This document shows positions 1-10,230 of a stretch of DNA of 21,838 bases, in pieces. The DNA lies in NCBI GenBank assembly GCA_902459845.2, contig CABPSV020000231.1:1-21838 (forward strand), read 5' to 3'. Every line of letters starts with the position of its first letter. Position 1 is the first letter of the stretch. Under the pieces are notes generated by a model. That model searched no databases. It was not told where the DNA came from and saw only the letters and a list, made by a program, of their open reading frames with translations. The DNA comes from Hepatocystis sp. ex Piliocolobus tephrosceles. Its lineage: Eukaryota > Apicomplexa > Aconoidasida > Haemosporida > Plasmodiidae. The position numbers were made by a program, and so were the translations under genes.

Positions 1-401
1 ATAAATATATTAATAGTAGAAAAAGGGAACAGTAATATGTATTATAAAATGTAATACACTTTTAATAATACTATAAAAAATATATGTAAACACTATTACT
101 ATAACAATGCTTAAAGCAAATAATAAATAAGCTTAAATATAATAAATATATATGTGTATATATATAAATTTTATAGTACAAAAGAAGCTTATAAATTTTT
201 ATTCAAAGTGCATATATATGTAATAACACATACATGATAATATATTTACCTAATTATATAATAATTATTACTATGATAAGCAAACTAGAAAGGACTTTTT
301 TTTTTTTTTTTTTTTTATGTTTATATTTACTTCAATCACTTTTAATCTCTTTAACTCTTCTTTTTTTTATTGCCCTATAATTACCCATTTTTTGTTAATA
401 A
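1..401. other. AT-rich intergenic sequence without a gene
   Basis: This is AT-rich, low-complexity sequence with a poly(T) run near 297-316. I see no coding stretch, RNA gene or clear regulatory site. It is the distal part of the region upstream of the plus-strand MORN gene, and could also hold the far flank of a gene outside the window. Confidence 0.6.
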
Positions 402-655
402 AAAATGTGTTATAAAATTTAACAAATTTTAAAATGTGTTATAAAATTTAACAAATTTTAAAATGTGTTATAAAATTTAACAAATTTTAAAATGTGTTAT
501 AAAAAATTAAAAATGTGTTATAAAAAATTAAAAATGTGTTATAAAAATTTTAAAATGTGTTATAAAAATTTAACAAATTTATCAATATTTAACAAAATTT
601 AACAAATTTATCAAAATTTATCAAAATTTAACAAAATTTAACAAATTTAACAAAT
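402..655. repeat. Tandem array with core aatgtgttataaaa
   Basis: Seven copies of the core aatgtgttataaaa are visible. The first three units are 29 bp and nearly identical, extended by a tttaacaaatttt segment. The next units are shorter (about 20-22 bp) because that segment is lost. The array then decays into loose atttaacaaa/atttatcaaa copies. It lies about 0.9-1.2 kb upstream of the MORN gene. Confidence 0.85.
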
Positions 656-788
656 ATTTGAAAAGACATGTTCGTCTCAATAATTTTTTTAATATTCTAC
701 AAAATACACTTGTATTTATGTAGATATATGTACTTATGTATTTATCTACGTATATATTTATGTCCATTCCAAATGCTTTTATGTCATT

Positions 789-916
789 CATTTATTTGTT
801 CCTTTATTTATTCCTTTATTTATTCCTTTATCTATTCCTTTATCTATTCCTTTATTTATTCCATTAGTTATTCCATTAGTTATTCCATTAGTTATTCCAT
901 TAGTTATTCCATTAGT
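789..916. repeat. 12-bp tandem array in two sub-families
   Basis: About five to six units close to ctttatttattc are followed by about five to six units of cattagttattc. The period is 12 bp throughout, so every frame stays open and yields a spurious SFIYSFIY/SISYSISY peptide. I do not regard it as coding: there is no flanking conserved sequence and the reading frame is set only by the repeat. Confidence 0.85.
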
Positions 917-1045
917 TATATATTTATTTACTCACAATTTTTTCATAAATAAGAAAAGTTGCAATTTACACTCATTGTAATGTGAACTTAAAAATTTTAG
1001 TCATATGATTATAAAAACTCAACTTGTAATGTAAAAAAATAAGCT

Positions 1046-1182
1046 AGAAATAAGCTAGAAATAAACTAGAAATAAGCTAGAAATAAGATAAAAATAAGAT
1101 AAAAATAAGATAAAAATAAGATAAAAATAAGATAAAAATAAGATAAAAATAAGATAAAAATAAGATAAAAATAAGATAAAAA
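1046..1182. repeat. 11-bp tandem array (aataagctaga then aataagataaa)
   Basis: Four to five units of aataagctaga (one varies to aaactag) pass directly into about nine units of aataagataaa with no break in the 11-bp period. This looks like one array whose unit mutated and was then amplified again. Confidence 0.88.
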
Positions 1183-1205
1183 GAATCTAGAAATATGCAT
1201 AAAAT

Positions 1206-1337
1206 AAAACCTTAGCAAAACCTTAGCAAAACCTTAGCAAAACCTTAGCAAAACCTTAGCAAAACCTTAGCAAAACCTTAGCAAAACCTTAGCAAAACTT
1301 TAGTAAAACCTTAGCAAAACTTTAGTAAAACCTAAGC
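1206..1337. repeat. 11-bp tandem array (aaaaccttagc)
   Basis: Twelve units of aaaaccttagc or close variants occur at 11-bp spacing. Later copies read aaaactttagt and the last aaaacctaagc. The unit differs from the array just upstream but has the same period. It is 250-380 bp upstream of the MORN start codon, where promoter or 5' UTR is expected. Confidence 0.9.
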
Positions 1338-1589
1338 GATTCTTATTTGAATCATAGCTTAATCCATAATAAAAAGCCAAATAAAGCTAAAAATAAGCAA
1401 ACTAAAAAAATTCAAAGTCATACGAAGAAAAAAAAAAAAAAAAAAAAAAAGGGGTTTGACAAAAACATTCACTATTTTTATGCTGCGATCCTCTATTTAT
1501 TACTATTTTTTCACACTCAGTTCTTATCATAATAATTTCGATTTTATTTAACTAGTTTATAAAAATATATATTTTTTATATAAAACATA
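1338..1589. other. Proximal 5' flank of the MORN gene
   Basis: This segment joins the 11-bp arrays to the start codon and contains a run of 23 A at 1428-1450. Poly(dA:dT) tracts are common in Plasmodium promoters and tend to exclude nucleosomes (general knowledge). No specific factor site stands out. The open frame running through here is not supported as a gene. Confidence 0.5.
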
Positions 1590-4500
1590 ATGAGAAGTCT
1601 TTTAAATTATAAACAAGAGTTAGCTGAATCAAGAGAATATGAATTAGAAGTTGAATCAGAAGCAGAGTCCGGTACAGGATCTAATATGTACACAGAAATA
1701 TACACAGGGGCATTTACAGGAGCATATACAGGAACATATACAGGGGCACATTTAGGACCATACACACAAACCCAAATAGAACCATATGAAGAAACACAAT
1801 TGGACCCGTATAGTCAAACTAATTTAGGACCATATGCACATATAAACTTAGAAGAATACACACAAACACACAGAAAAAAAAATCCAAGAAAATCTATTGA
1901 GTCATATCATAATAAAAAGAATAAAAAAAAGAAACCACGTGATAGTTCAAGTAGTAATATTCATCGTATTAGTGCTACTACAACTGGCACACATACTGAT
2001 CATATAAAAAATATGTACAGTAACTCCTACATTAACATTTATAAACCCATCAATCGTTATAACGAAATACAACAAAAATCAAAGTATCATAAATTATTAC
2101 CTTGTGTTATGGAAATAATAGATGACGATTTATTTATATACGTTTTTGATAAAAATAATAATAAAATATGTTGGGAAATAGAAAAGGGTAGTTATATTTT
2201 AGGCATAAAAGAAAATCAATTGAATGACATAAAACCACTGTCTAAAAATGTAGATAATCGATATTATTATAACGATAGTGGCATTTATACAGATTATAGT
2301 GTATTGAAAAGTGGTTATATTTCTACCCCAAGAAATAAAGTTAAAGAATCTAACAGCTCTGTTTATTCTTGTTGTACTAAATGTTGTGAACCGAATATAG
2401 AATCAAATAAAATGATACGTACTAACAGCATAATAACAAGAGCCCCAACTTTATACAATTTATTTGATGATAGTGAAGACACATATTTATTACGCAACTA
2501 TGGTACTAAAGAAAAAGATGTTAATTTTTTTTTTAATATATCACAAAAAATTTCTAATTTTTTTTACCAAATAAAAGAAGGAATAAAAAAAAGTACATGT
2601 TTATGTATTACATATAACAATGATGAAGCAAGTTGGGAAGATAAAATTCATTGTAGAGGTGTACCAAAATATATCGAATTATTTATAAAAATTAAACCTT
2701 CTATTATACATCATTTACAAAATAGAATGACTATAAATGATTGTATCTGTAAAAATAATAAAAAAAAAAATTTATTATTAATTAATGAAGAGATAAGAAA
2801 GATATCATTTAGTAATTCTCTATTTTTTGAATATCCAAAAAAAATAGTTAAAAATTATAAATGTGATCTTTTTTCACTAAACGATTGGTATTTTCAAAAA
2901 TATGTATTTAAAGATGATAACAAAATAAAAATGTATGCTGAATGTACAAATGATTATAATTTTTCCAAATTAAGCGAAATTCCATTAACAGACAAAATGC
3001 AATTGTTAAAAAATGAAATTTGGTATGAACTAAACTTACTTACATACGATTTTTATAAAACGAAAATAGATCAGTTAATAAAAAACAATCATAATTTTAT
3101 ACAAGAAGAGACTCAAAGGTTTTTTTATGAAGAAATTGATGTATGTAAAGAAGAGGAATATGAAAAAACGTATGGAGAATATTCTGTAAATGAAAATGGT
3201 GAAATTAATTATAATACAAAAACAAATATATACGAGTTAACGAATCAGATAAGTGAAAAATGGGCATTTGACCCTATAGAAGAAAACTACGTTCGAGTTG
3301 ACATAAACGAAATAAAAGAAGAACCAAAATCATTTTTAAGTATATTTAAAGGAATAGAAAAAATGACAACAACTAAATCTTTTAAGCAAAAAAGTTTAGA
3401 AGATATTAACATTTTTGTACATAAAGAATTAATATTTTATGATAAAAACTTAAAATTTTTTTGTAAATATGTTGGAGATATAAAAAATAGATTATATAAT
3501 GGTAAAGGAAAATTATATGATAAATTTAATACACTTATATATGATGGAGACTGGTTAAATGGAAAAAAAAATGGTTGTGGAAAATTGATTTTTAAATATT
3601 TAAATATTTGGTACTTATTTGAAGGATATTTTTTTAATGATGAAATAGTAGGAAAAGGAATTATTTCTTTAATAGATAAAGATTATGTAAAAAGAATAGG
3701 ACAAAGAAAAATTGATAAATTATGTCCTCTTTTGATTAAAGCCAATTTTGGTAAACATAAATTAAAAAAAAGAGAAACAAATGAAAATTTCTATTTTGGT
3801 GTAGGTGTAGGTGATAAAAATGATGAAGAAAGTACTTACGAAAAAAAAAGTACAAGTAGTATTAGTAATACGCGACAAACAGGTAATAACAGCAGTGTAA
3901 GTGATCCAAATATTAACAATGAACAAAATGTTTTGAGAAATATTAACAACACACTTGATCAAAGTATTAACAATCATAACATAAATGAAAAACGTAGTAG
4001 TAATAATAGTAATACTCATAATACCAGTAGTAGTTATAGCGATAGTGAAAATAGTTATAAACAGGATACTCCTGCAACAATGAAAAAAAAGAAAAATGAT
4101 GGGGTACAATATGATTCAGCACACTATGACGCGACAACAACGGATTCTATTAGAAGTGATGGAACCAGAAGTGATGGAACCAAAAGTGGTGGAACCAAAA
4201 GTGATGAAACCAGAAGTGATGAAACCGAAAGTGATGAAACCGAAAGTGATGAAACCGAAAGTGATGAAACTGAAAGTGATGGAACCAGAAGTGGTGGAAC
4301 CAGAAGTGGTGAAACAAAAACAGATGTGACAAGAACAGATGCAACAAGAACAGATGCGACAAGAGTTGATATAAAAAAAAAAGAAATAGCGAAAAAAAAA
4401 AAAAGGGAAAAAAAAAAGGAAAAAAAAAAAGAAAAACTAATCGAACTTATTGAAAGGACTGTGATGGAAAATTACAGTGAAGTCAATAATGTCGATTTTT

Positions 4501-6713
4501 GGCCACAAAAAATTATAGATATATTTTTCCCATATTTAAAAAAATGGGACACCTACTCATTTTATTGTTCAAGTAATATAGAACATGTAAATAGTAAAAA
4601 AAGCTGTTTTCAAACAAAAGGAAACTATTTTAGAAATCTTATTGGTTACCCTCCTTTTGAATTACTAAATGGAGAAAATGATTTAATGGTGCCTATGCAA
4701 TACAGTATTGATGGTGGTGAATTTAGCGAGATCGTTAACGATTGGGGTTATTCCTATGGTTTAGATAGTATTTACACACATAAACCACTTCGTTCAGCAT
4801 CAGCTGAGCTTATTCGAACGGCAACAGCTAACCTTATTCGTTCGAGGTCAGCTGCTCTTGCACATGCTTCGACAGTTAGTTATAGGCTTACATCACACAC
4901 TCAGCCTACCGGTGCAACCATGTATGACAATATGACAAAAGAGTCAAAAAAAAGAGGTAAAAAAGTGGGTTCGAATTTAGGGGCAGGTTCGAATTTAGGG
5001 GCAGGTTCGAATTTAGGGGAAGGTTCGAATTTAGGGGAAGGTTCGAATTTAGGGGCAGGTTCAAACTTAGGGGCAGGTTCGAATTTAGGGGCAGGTTCAA
5101 ACTTAGGGGCAGGTTCAAACTTAGGGGCAGGTTCGAACTTAGGGGCAGGTTCAAACTTAGGGGCAGGTTCGAACTTAGGGGCAGGTTCAAACTTAGGGGC
5201 AGGTTCACAGTTCCAAACAAATTCATACATTCCAATGAGTAAAAATACAAAAGGAACTGCAAATGTTGAAGTAGTAGGCCAGCAGTCACACAACATATTT
5301 GGTGGGTCACAAATATACGACTTTGGAAAAAATAAAAAAGATACTAACATCCTTATCCAACTGGGTGAAAATAGTAACTTACTATATAAAGAATTTGTCG
5401 CATATATGAAACGAAGTGATAAGATCCAAAAAAAAACAAAGTTATATTATCCTATATTAAGTGAGAACGTAGGTTTAGTAAAAATAATTTATGCTGATAA
5501 GAGTGAATATCTAGGTCCTATAAATGATAAAGGACAACCTAACACCAATAAAGAACATCCGAAAGCATTTTTTAACAATAATTATTTTTTTTATGAAGGA
5601 GAAATGAAAGATTGTTTACCTAACGGATATGGTATATTTAAAAATAAAGATACTAATACAAATACATATTTAGGATATTGGAAAAATGGATATAGAGAAG
5701 GAATTGGTAATTTAAATTTAAAAAATAAAAAATATATTATTCAAGCTAATTTTGTAAAAGATCAAATTCATGATAATATAACTATTACCATACGAGATGG
5801 AAAAATAGCTAAACTATTTTTAAGTAATTTAAATAAAAAATCACAAAAAATAAAAATATTTTTCAGAAGTGGATATATTTTTTATGGCTATTTTTCTGAA
5901 AGATATGAAAGAAATGGAATAGGTATATTAATTGATAATAATAATAAAATACTTTATCATGGTTATTATAAAAATGATATTATAAATAAATTTTGTTACA
6001 TTTTAAGACATAAAGATAATACAGTATATAGTGGTAACCTACATAATGGTAAAAAAAATGGATTTGGAAAATTATATTATGAAGAAAAATTAAAATTTCA
6101 CGAAGAAAATAATTTTAATTTAAATTATTCTAATAGTAATATTATTTCAAGAAAATTAGACTCTTATAATATAATTGATCTAAATACAGATGTACCATTT
6201 AAATTTGTATTCGATTCAAGTCATGCTATATATATAGGATATTGGGAAAATAATAATATTTCTCATTATGGTACATGTAATTTAAAAACTGGAATTTATA
6301 AAGGAGATATTAAAGAATCACAAAAAGACGGATTAGGAATTTATATATATAAACAAAATAAATCTTATAAAAATAAAAATAGATATATTTTATCCTATTT
6401 TCAAAATGATAAAATACATAATATAGGGAAATATTATAGTAAAAATGATAAAATGAAAGTATATTCAATTATGGATGAACAAATTAAAAATAATAGACAT
6501 TTATATAAATGTTTTACAAAACAATATGTAGATTATAATAGATTAAAAACAGAAAAATTTACCATTTCACATGATCTAGATCCATATATTAATATACCGC
6601 TCAGTGATTCGTTAGCTAATATTATGAATGAGATTATGGATTCATCTACCAGTTTTGTGCATTATTTATCCCTTCCTTTTCGATTTGACCTTCCCTATTT
6701 TTTAAAGAAGTAA
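1590..6713 (+). CDS. MORN-repeat protein, 1707 aa, conserved Plasmodium type
   Basis: A single long open frame encodes 1707 residues. An in-frame TAA three codons before the ATG supports the start. Residues 35-90 carry YTGA and PYTQT-like repeats and 150-620 look globular with a CC-x2-CC cluster. Three MORN-like repeats lie at about 626-693 (motifs [20 protein letters not shown]). A low-complexity spacer follows with 5-residue repeats (855-924), a lysine-rich stretch (about 928-950) and GSNLGA repeats (1127-1204). A second block of about eight MORN-like units lies at about 1334-1590 ([32 protein letters not shown]). MORN repeats in known proteins mediate oligomerisation and lipid or membrane-cytoskeleton attachment; apicomplexan MORN1 works in the basal complex, but that protein is far shorter and almost all MORN. 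I see no kinase, SET or other catalytic domain and no clear signal peptide, so the specific role is unknown. Confidence 0.9.
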   Translation: MRSLLNYKQELAESREYELEVESEAESGTGSNMYTEIYTGAFTGAYTGTYTGAHLGPYTQTQIEPYEETQLDPYSQTNLGPYAHINLEEYTQTHRKKNPRKSIESYHNKKNKKKKPRDSSSSNIHRISATTTGTHTDHIKNMYSNSYINIYKPINRYNEIQQKSKYHKLLPCVMEIIDDDLFIYVFDKNNNKICWEIEKGSYILGIKENQLNDIKPLSKNVDNRYYYNDSGIYTDYSVLKSGYISTPRNKVKESNSSVYSCCTKCCEPNIESNKMIRTNSIITRAPTLYNLFDDSEDTYLLRNYGTKEKDVNFFFNISQKISNFFYQIKEGIKKSTCLCITYNNDEASWEDKIHCRGVPKYIELFIKIKPSIIHHLQNRMTINDCICKNNKKKNLLLINEEIRKISFSNSLFFEYPKKIVKNYKCDLFSLNDWYFQKYVFKDDNKIKMYAECTNDYNFSKLSEIPLTDKMQLLKNEIWYELNLLTYDFYKTKIDQLIKNNHNFIQEETQRFFYEEIDVCKEEEYEKTYGEYSVNENGEINYNTKTNIYELTNQISEKWAFDPIEENYVRVDINEIKEEPKSFLSIFKGIEKMTTTKSFKQKSLEDINIFVHKELIFYDKNLKFFCKYVGDIKNRLYNGKGKLYDKFNTLIYDGDWLNGKKNGCGKLIFKYLNIWYLFEGYFFNDEIVGKGIISLIDKDYVKRIGQRKIDKLCPLLIKANFGKHKLKKRETNENFYFGVGVGDKNDEESTYEKKSTSSISNTRQTGNNSSVSDPNINNEQNVLRNINNTLDQSINNHNINEKRSSNNSNTHNTSSSYSDSENSYKQDTPATMKKKKNDGVQYDSAHYDATTTDSIRSDGTRSDGTKSGGTKSDETRSDETESDETESDETESDETESDGTRSGGTRSGETKTDVTRTDATRTDATRVDIKKKEIAKKKKREKKKEKKKEKLIELIERTVMENYSEVNNVDFWPQKIIDIFFPYLKKWDTYSFYCSSNIEHVNSKKSCFQTKGNYFRNLIGYPPFELLNGENDLMVPMQYSIDGGEFSEIVNDWGYSYGLDSIYTHKPLRSASAELIRTATANLIRSRSAALAHASTVSYRLTSHTQPTGATMYDNMTKESKKRGKKVGSNLGAGSNLGAGSNLGEGSNLGEGSNLGAGSNLGAGSNLGAGSNLGAGSNLGAGSNLGAGSNLGAGSNLGAGSNLGAGSQFQTNSYIPMSKNTKGTANVEVVGQQSHNIFGGSQIYDFGKNKKDTNILIQLGENSNLLYKEFVAYMKRSDKIQKKTKLYYPILSENVGLVKIIYADKSEYLGPINDKGQPNTNKEHPKAFFNNNYFFYEGEMKDCLPNGYGIFKNKDTNTNTYLGYWKNGYREGIGNLNLKNKKYIIQANFVKDQIHDNITITIRDGKIAKLFLSNLNKKSQKIKIFFRSGYIFYGYFSERYERNGIGILIDNNNKILYHGYYKNDIINKFCYILRHKDNTVYSGNLHNGKKNGFGKLYYEEKLKFHEENNFNLNYSNSNIISRKLDSYNIIDLNTDVPFKFVFDSSHAIYIGYWENNNISHYGTCNLKTGIYKGDIKESQKDGLGIYIYKQNKSYKNKNRYILSYFQNDKIHNIGKYYSKNDKMKVYSIMDEQIKNNRHLYKCFTKQYVDYNRLKTEKFTISHDLDPYINIPLSDSLANIMNEIMDSSTSFVHYLSLPFRFDLPYFLKK
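4152..4361 (+). repeat. 15-bp coding repeat (RSDGT/ESDET)
   Basis: Fourteen 15-bp units encode five-residue repeats such as [15 protein letters not shown] and RTDAT (residues 855-924 of the MORN protein). The centre is homogenised (agtgatgaaaccgaa) and the ends diverge, typical of slippage or unequal exchange. The period is a multiple of three, so the frame is kept whatever the copy number. Antisense frames also remain open and give false ORFs. Confidence 0.9.
4968..5201 (+). repeat. 18-bp coding repeat, 13 copies of [12 protein letters not shown]
   Basis: Thirteen head-to-tail 18-bp units (ggttcgaatttaggggca and variants) encode GSNLGA, with GSNLGE in units 3 and 4. Synonymous differences (tcgaat, tcgaac, tcaaac) are spread through the array and recur in non-adjacent units, which suggests that blocks larger than one unit were duplicated. 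The array lies in the spacer between the two MORN blocks and is likely to vary in length between isolates. Confidence 0.93.
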
Positions 6714-6801
6714 TATTATGCATTATTTACGAAGAGCTGTTCATTTTGCAGTGTCGCCTACCACTCTTAAACTCCATCACTCTTAAACCCTTATGCACTC
6801 G

Positions 6802-6920
6802 TTTTATTTTATTTTATTTTATTTTATTTTATTTTATTTTATTTTATTTTATTTTATTTTATTTTATTTTATTTTATTTTATTTTATTTTATTTTATTTT
6901 ATTTTATTTTATTTTATTTT
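6802..6920. repeat. (TTTTA)n microsatellite
   Basis: About 24 near-perfect copies of the pentamer TTTTA begin roughly 90 bp past the MORN stop codon, in the presumed 3' UTR. The array ends in a T-rich run. Confidence 0.95.
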
Positions 6921-6989
6921 TTTTATTTTTTCAATAATTATGTTGTCATATTGGCATTTTATTTATATTATTGGCTATTGTTCCCCCCG

Positions 6990-6991
<2 letters not shown>

Positions 6992-7030
<39 letters not shown>
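6992..7030. repeat. (TTA)n microsatellite
   Basis: About 12 copies of the trinucleotide run straight into a poly(T) tract. It follows a short C6 run (ccccccg), which is unusual in this composition. Confidence 0.93.
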
Positions 7031-7089
7031 TTTTTTTTTTTTTTTTTGTTCCCTCCGTTTTGTTTTATTTTTCCATTTTGCTATTTTTT

Positions 7090-7152
7090 ACTTTGCTACT
7101 TAGCTTTGCTACTTAGCTTTGCTACTCAATTTTGCTACTCAATTTTTCTACT
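7090..7152. repeat. 13-bp tandem repeat (ctttgctacttag)
   Basis: Four to five units of about 13-14 bp occur: two of ctttgctacttag, then units ending in ctcaatt. It is non-coding and lies in the convergent intergenic region. Confidence 0.75.
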
Positions 7153-7589
7153 TTTATGTTTTGTCTGTTTTTTTTCAAGTTCAATCCTTTTTTTATTCGT
7201 ACGGTACATGTAATAAATTACATAAAAATTCGTAATGTATTATTATACACATTTTTATATTTTAATTATTATATAAAAACTATGCTTTCATTTCATTTAT
7301 TTACTTATTTATTCATGTATTTAACTGCTTTAATGCTTATTCATTTTTTTTTTTTTTTTTTTTTTTTTCGTTACGAATTAGTTATACACTATAATCATAG
7401 GAAATACGTGCCCGTTGATGTTTAATTGTATTTAGTAAAATTAAATATATATATATATATATATATAACAAAGAAAAAGAAAACGTAACAAATTATCTTA
7501 AATAGCAAATGTGCAAAAAAAAAAAAATAAAAAAATAAAAAAACGAATTAGATAAAGTTAAAAATATATGAAGGAAAATGTAATAACAT

Positions 7590-7613
7590 AAGCGTATTTT
7601 TAAATATACGCTT
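7590..7613. terminator. Hairpin, possible 3'-end element
   Basis: The inverted repeat has arms aagcgtat and atacgctt, with 8 paired bases containing GCG/CGC, one T-T mismatch, then three more A-T pairs. It stands out as one of the few GC-containing segments between the two convergent genes. It could form in either transcript. A terminator or 3' UTR structure role is inference. Confidence 0.4.
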
Positions 7614-7706
7614 TAACGACTTTCTTTATTTAATATTTAATGAGTCAGTTATTAATGTATTTAATTAACACAATTGTATAATTTATATATATTGTAAATA
7701 AATTAA

Positions 7707-7727
7707 TCATCAAAAGCTTTTTGATGA
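7707..7727. terminator. Hairpin with 9-bp perfect stem
   Basis: The arms tcatcaaaa and ttttgatga are perfect reverse complements around a gct centre. It is the second hairpin within 120 bp between the convergent genes and could fold in RNA from either strand. Function is unproven. Confidence 0.4.
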
Positions 7728-8081
7728 GAATAACATGAGTATAAAAAATAGTACATAAAAAAAAAAAAAATAAATAAAATAAAATTCAATAAAATAAAAT
7801 AAAATAAAATAAAATAGCGTACTTTTTAAACAAAAATAAGGGATTAAAATATGCACATTAAGCTTATGTTTTAAAATTTACATAAAAACATACAAATGTA
7901 CATTTTACATATACAATAAAAAGAAATTGTAATATGTGCACACACACATCGGCTCTTCAGTTCAGCTTATTTCTTATTTAGACAGCTATATATGTAACCT
8001 ATCCAAACTATTCACTATATTATTTAATACATCGAATTTGTACCTTAATCAAAGCATTTATTTTTTATTTTTCATTTTTTT

Positions 8082-10076
8082 TTATTTGGTACTTGATACA
8101 CTCTGCCAATTATTTAGCATAATTTTTTGTGCACATAACAAAGCTTCTCTGACAATATCTCTATCTTTCATAGCTATTAAAATCATTATGTTTTCTTTTA
8201 TGTTAAAATTTTGACAAATTTTTTTCCCATTTGGGTATAGCCTGGCAAATTCTCCAATGTCAAAACAAGCTACAGCCACTGTAACACTATCTATTTCTTC
8301 ATTATTATTTTTTGCATCACCTTTATTTATTACACATTCTATGTATTTTTTTATTATTTCGGCTAGTTGTTCTATAGCTTTGAATTGGTTCTTCTCAAAC
8401 TGCATTACGTTTTCTAGCCAAAATTTCTCGGTGTGAAGGATGGACCATTTTAGTTTACCGTTTGCCAATTCGTGGCAATATCGCTCGAAGTTGCTGCAAA
8501 AAGGGAAGCATTAATAAGTAGTTGTATAAGTAAGTAGTTGTATAAGTAAGTAGTTGTATAAATAAGCAATTGTATAAATAAGCATATAAATAAGTAGTTG
8601 TATAAATAAGTATATAAATAAGTAGTTGTATAAATATGCATATAAATAAGTAGTTGTATAAATAAGTATATAAATAAGTAGTTGTATAAATATGCATATA
8701 AATAAGTAGTTGTATAAATAAGCATATAAATAAGTAGTTGTATAAATAAGTATATAAATAAGTAGTTGTATAAATATGCATATAAATAAGTAGTTGTATA
8801 AATAAGCATATAAATAAGTAGTTGTATAAATAAGCATATATATAAATAGTTGTATAAATAAGTAGATGTATAAATAAGTTGTACAGAATGCGTACTGCAC
8901 AACATAGAAAAAGATAGTTTACCTATAGTTTTTGACCCGCTGGTCCAACTTGTGCAAAAGCTGCACTATGTTGTCATAAATGTCGTTGTCTCTCCACTTG
9001 TCATACTGCAAAACGGTCAACGTTTGAATGATGTTGTTATCGACTATAATTTCAAAACAATCATCCATATGAAGTATGTTTTTTATTATATTAAGACATA
9101 CTCTTATTATTTTTTCTACTTTACATTTCTTAAATAAATTCATTACAAGTGTAATAATGTTACATTTATATAACTTTTTAATAAAGCTATCTTTAAAAGT
9201 TAATAACCAGACACAAAAAACTGATTTATATTGTTTATTAGCATTATTATTAGACAATTCTAAATTTTTTGTTAATATTATTAAAAATTCTTCCAACTCA
9301 TATATATCTTGTCGGTAATAATCTATTTTTAGTATATTTATATATATATCCATTTTCCCTTCTTCAGTTATGTTAAAAAAATCAATTTTTAAAATAAAAT
9401 CTTTAATTTGTGTTTCTGTAAAATTATTATTATTGTAACAAAAACTACCAGATAATAAAAAAGAGCTCTTATCAGATATATATGTATCCCTATGAGTACA
9501 TAATTTCATTAAATAAGAATATAAATTTTCGCTATCTAGTACACTTAAAACGTAACTATAAGAACTTCCATCATTTCTTATAATTTCATAAAAAATTGTT
9601 AATACATATTGAATTAAATGTATATTAAAATCTGTTTGTAAACAATTAAATAGTATAATAACTATTTCATTGTTCTCTTTAAAATATTCAAATTTTTCTT
9701 TTTTGCTTAAATCATGGAATTTTTTTAATAAATCTACATCCTCGGCTGATAAAATATTTATTTCTTTGTATTTGTCATAACATGGCATATGATTTAAAAT
9801 GGAATCATGTAGTATCTGAAGAGAAAAAGAGCAAAAAAAAAAAAAAAAAAAATTGAAAAGTAGCACTTAAACTTGTGTACACACATACATAATAACTTCT
9901 ATTTATCGCATTATAAAAAAAAATAAGATATATATATATATATATATATATGCAAAAACACATGTGATACTATGTACTTACAAAACACTTACATATGCAT
10001 CTGCTCTTACTTCATTCTTTTGTTCAGTATCCACAAATTTAGTAATGACGCTAATTCCATCATTGTTGTTAGCCAT
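8082..10076 (-). CDS. V-type proton ATPase subunit H (three exons)
   Basis: Subunit H sits on the V1 sector of the vacuolar H+-ATPase; in yeast and animals it is needed for activity and inhibits free V1. I join exon 1 (10076-9993), exon 2 (9815-8923) and exon 3 (8493-8082); all junctions are GT...AG and phases agree (0, then 2). The product is 462 aa, close to the 478-483 of yeast and human. An in-frame TAA two codons before the ATG supports the start. Exon 1 ends NEVRADAY, aligning with EVRANKVNW of animal H. Exon 2 is alpha-helical, HEAT-like, with VFCVWLLTF matching IFSIWLLAF. Across junction 2 the protein reads SNFERYCHELANGKLKWS, matching the animal SSFDEYSSELKSGRLEWS. The C-terminal domain has HTEKFWLEN (about 346-354), DIGEFARLYPNGKK (404-417) and ends NNWQSVSSTK. 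Comparisons are from memory, but the match is strong. Confidence 0.95.
8494..8922 (-). other. V-ATPase H intron 2, filled by a tandem array
   Basis: The donor reads ag|GTAAAC at 8922 and the acceptor TTTTTGCAG| at 8494. The 429-nt intron is more than twice the length of intron 1 because most of it is a tandem array. Confidence 0.93.
8515..8880. repeat. Alternating 16-mer/12-mer tandem array in an intron
   Basis: A 16-bp unit (taagtagttgtataaa) and a 12-bp unit (taagcatataaa, varying to taagtatataaa and tatgcatataaa) alternate to give a 28-bp higher-order period. About fifteen 16-mers are visible. The low-coordinate end has only 16-mers. Because the repeat lacks stops on the minus strand, all three frames look open across the intron; these are artefacts. 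Confidence 0.92.
9816..9992 (-). other. V-ATPase H intron 1
   Basis: The 177-nt intron runs from donor GCATAT|GTAAGT to acceptor CTCTTCAG|ATA. It contains an (AT)n run and a poly(T) tract before the acceptor in the sense direction. Other donor-like GTAAG sites flank the chosen one, but this one preserves phase 0 and homology. Confidence 0.88.
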
Positions 10077-10110
10077 AATTTATACGTAGAACAAAAAAAA
10101 TAAAAAAATA

Positions 10111-10230
10111 AAAACCAATGTTTTTATAAAAACAAAGTTTTTAAAAAAACAAAGTTTTTAAGAAAACAAAGTTTTTAATAAAACAAAGATTTTAAAAAAC
10201 AAACATTTTAAAAAAACAATGTTTTTAAAG
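10111..10230 (-). repeat. About seven 20-bp units with self-complementary core in the V-ATPase H 5' flank
   Basis: Degenerate units of about 20 bp each carry a core such as aaaacaaagtttt. On the gene's sense strand the core reads aaaactttgtttt, whose ends can pair around a three-base loop. The array lies 35-155 nt before the start codon, probably in the 5' UTR or core promoter. Copies diverge (caaag, caaac, caatg), so it is not recent. Confidence 0.7.

Larger units (their letters stand above)
6714..8081. other. Intergenic region between convergent genes
   Basis: This lies between the stop codon of the MORN gene (plus strand) and that of V-ATPase subunit H (minus strand), so it should hold both 3' UTRs and polyadenylation sites. 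It carries several microsatellites and two short hairpins listed separately, a 25-nt poly(T) at 7344-7368 and an (AT)n run near 7444-7467. The small open frames across it are repeat-driven (YFILFYFILF, YYYYYY) and not supported as genes. Confidence 0.7.

Noticed and set aside
668..952. 94-codon plus-strand frame with SFIYSFIY repeats
   Set aside because: It is generated by a 12-bp non-coding tandem array whose period keeps frames open. There is no conserved flanking protein sequence.
1206..1337. Telomere-like repeat (aaaaccttagc)
   Set aside because: The unit differs from the Plasmodium telomere heptamer in sequence and length, and lies beside an ordinary internal gene.
402..1337. Centromere candidate
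   Set aside because: Plasmodium centromeres are about 2 kb cores of extreme A+T content. These arrays are shorter, of mixed type, and include GC-containing units.
4150..4362. Antisense frame rich in FHHFRFHHF over the MORN gene
   Set aside because: It is the complement of the 15-bp coding repeat. The sense frame is part of a 1707-codon gene with recognisable MORN blocks.
4968..5201. Repeated ggttcgaattt resembling a tRNA T-arm
   Set aside because: No acceptor, D or anticodon arms surround it, and it is in frame within a coding repeat.
4901..5350. Two antisense frames with EPAPKF and NLPLS repeats
   Set aside because: They are complements of the 18-bp GSNLGA repeat, open only because the period is a multiple of three.
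6746..7425. Several plus-strand frames rich in Phe, Tyr and Leu
   Set aside because: They are translations of (TTTTA)n, (TTA)n and poly(T) in the 3' flank. They overlap one another and have no conserved content.
8082..8468. Separate 128-codon gene starting with TTG
   Set aside because: The segment is exon 3 of V-ATPase H. The frame continues upstream through the acceptor at 8494 with matching homology.
8515..8880. CRISPR-like direct repeats
   Set aside because: The units are contiguous and degenerate, with no unique spacers, inside a eukaryotic intron.
8450..8905. Minus-strand frames with YLYNYLFIYLF repeats
   Set aside because: They lie within V-ATPase H intron 2 and come from its tandem array. 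The splice junctions at 8923 and 8493 restore a conserved protein.
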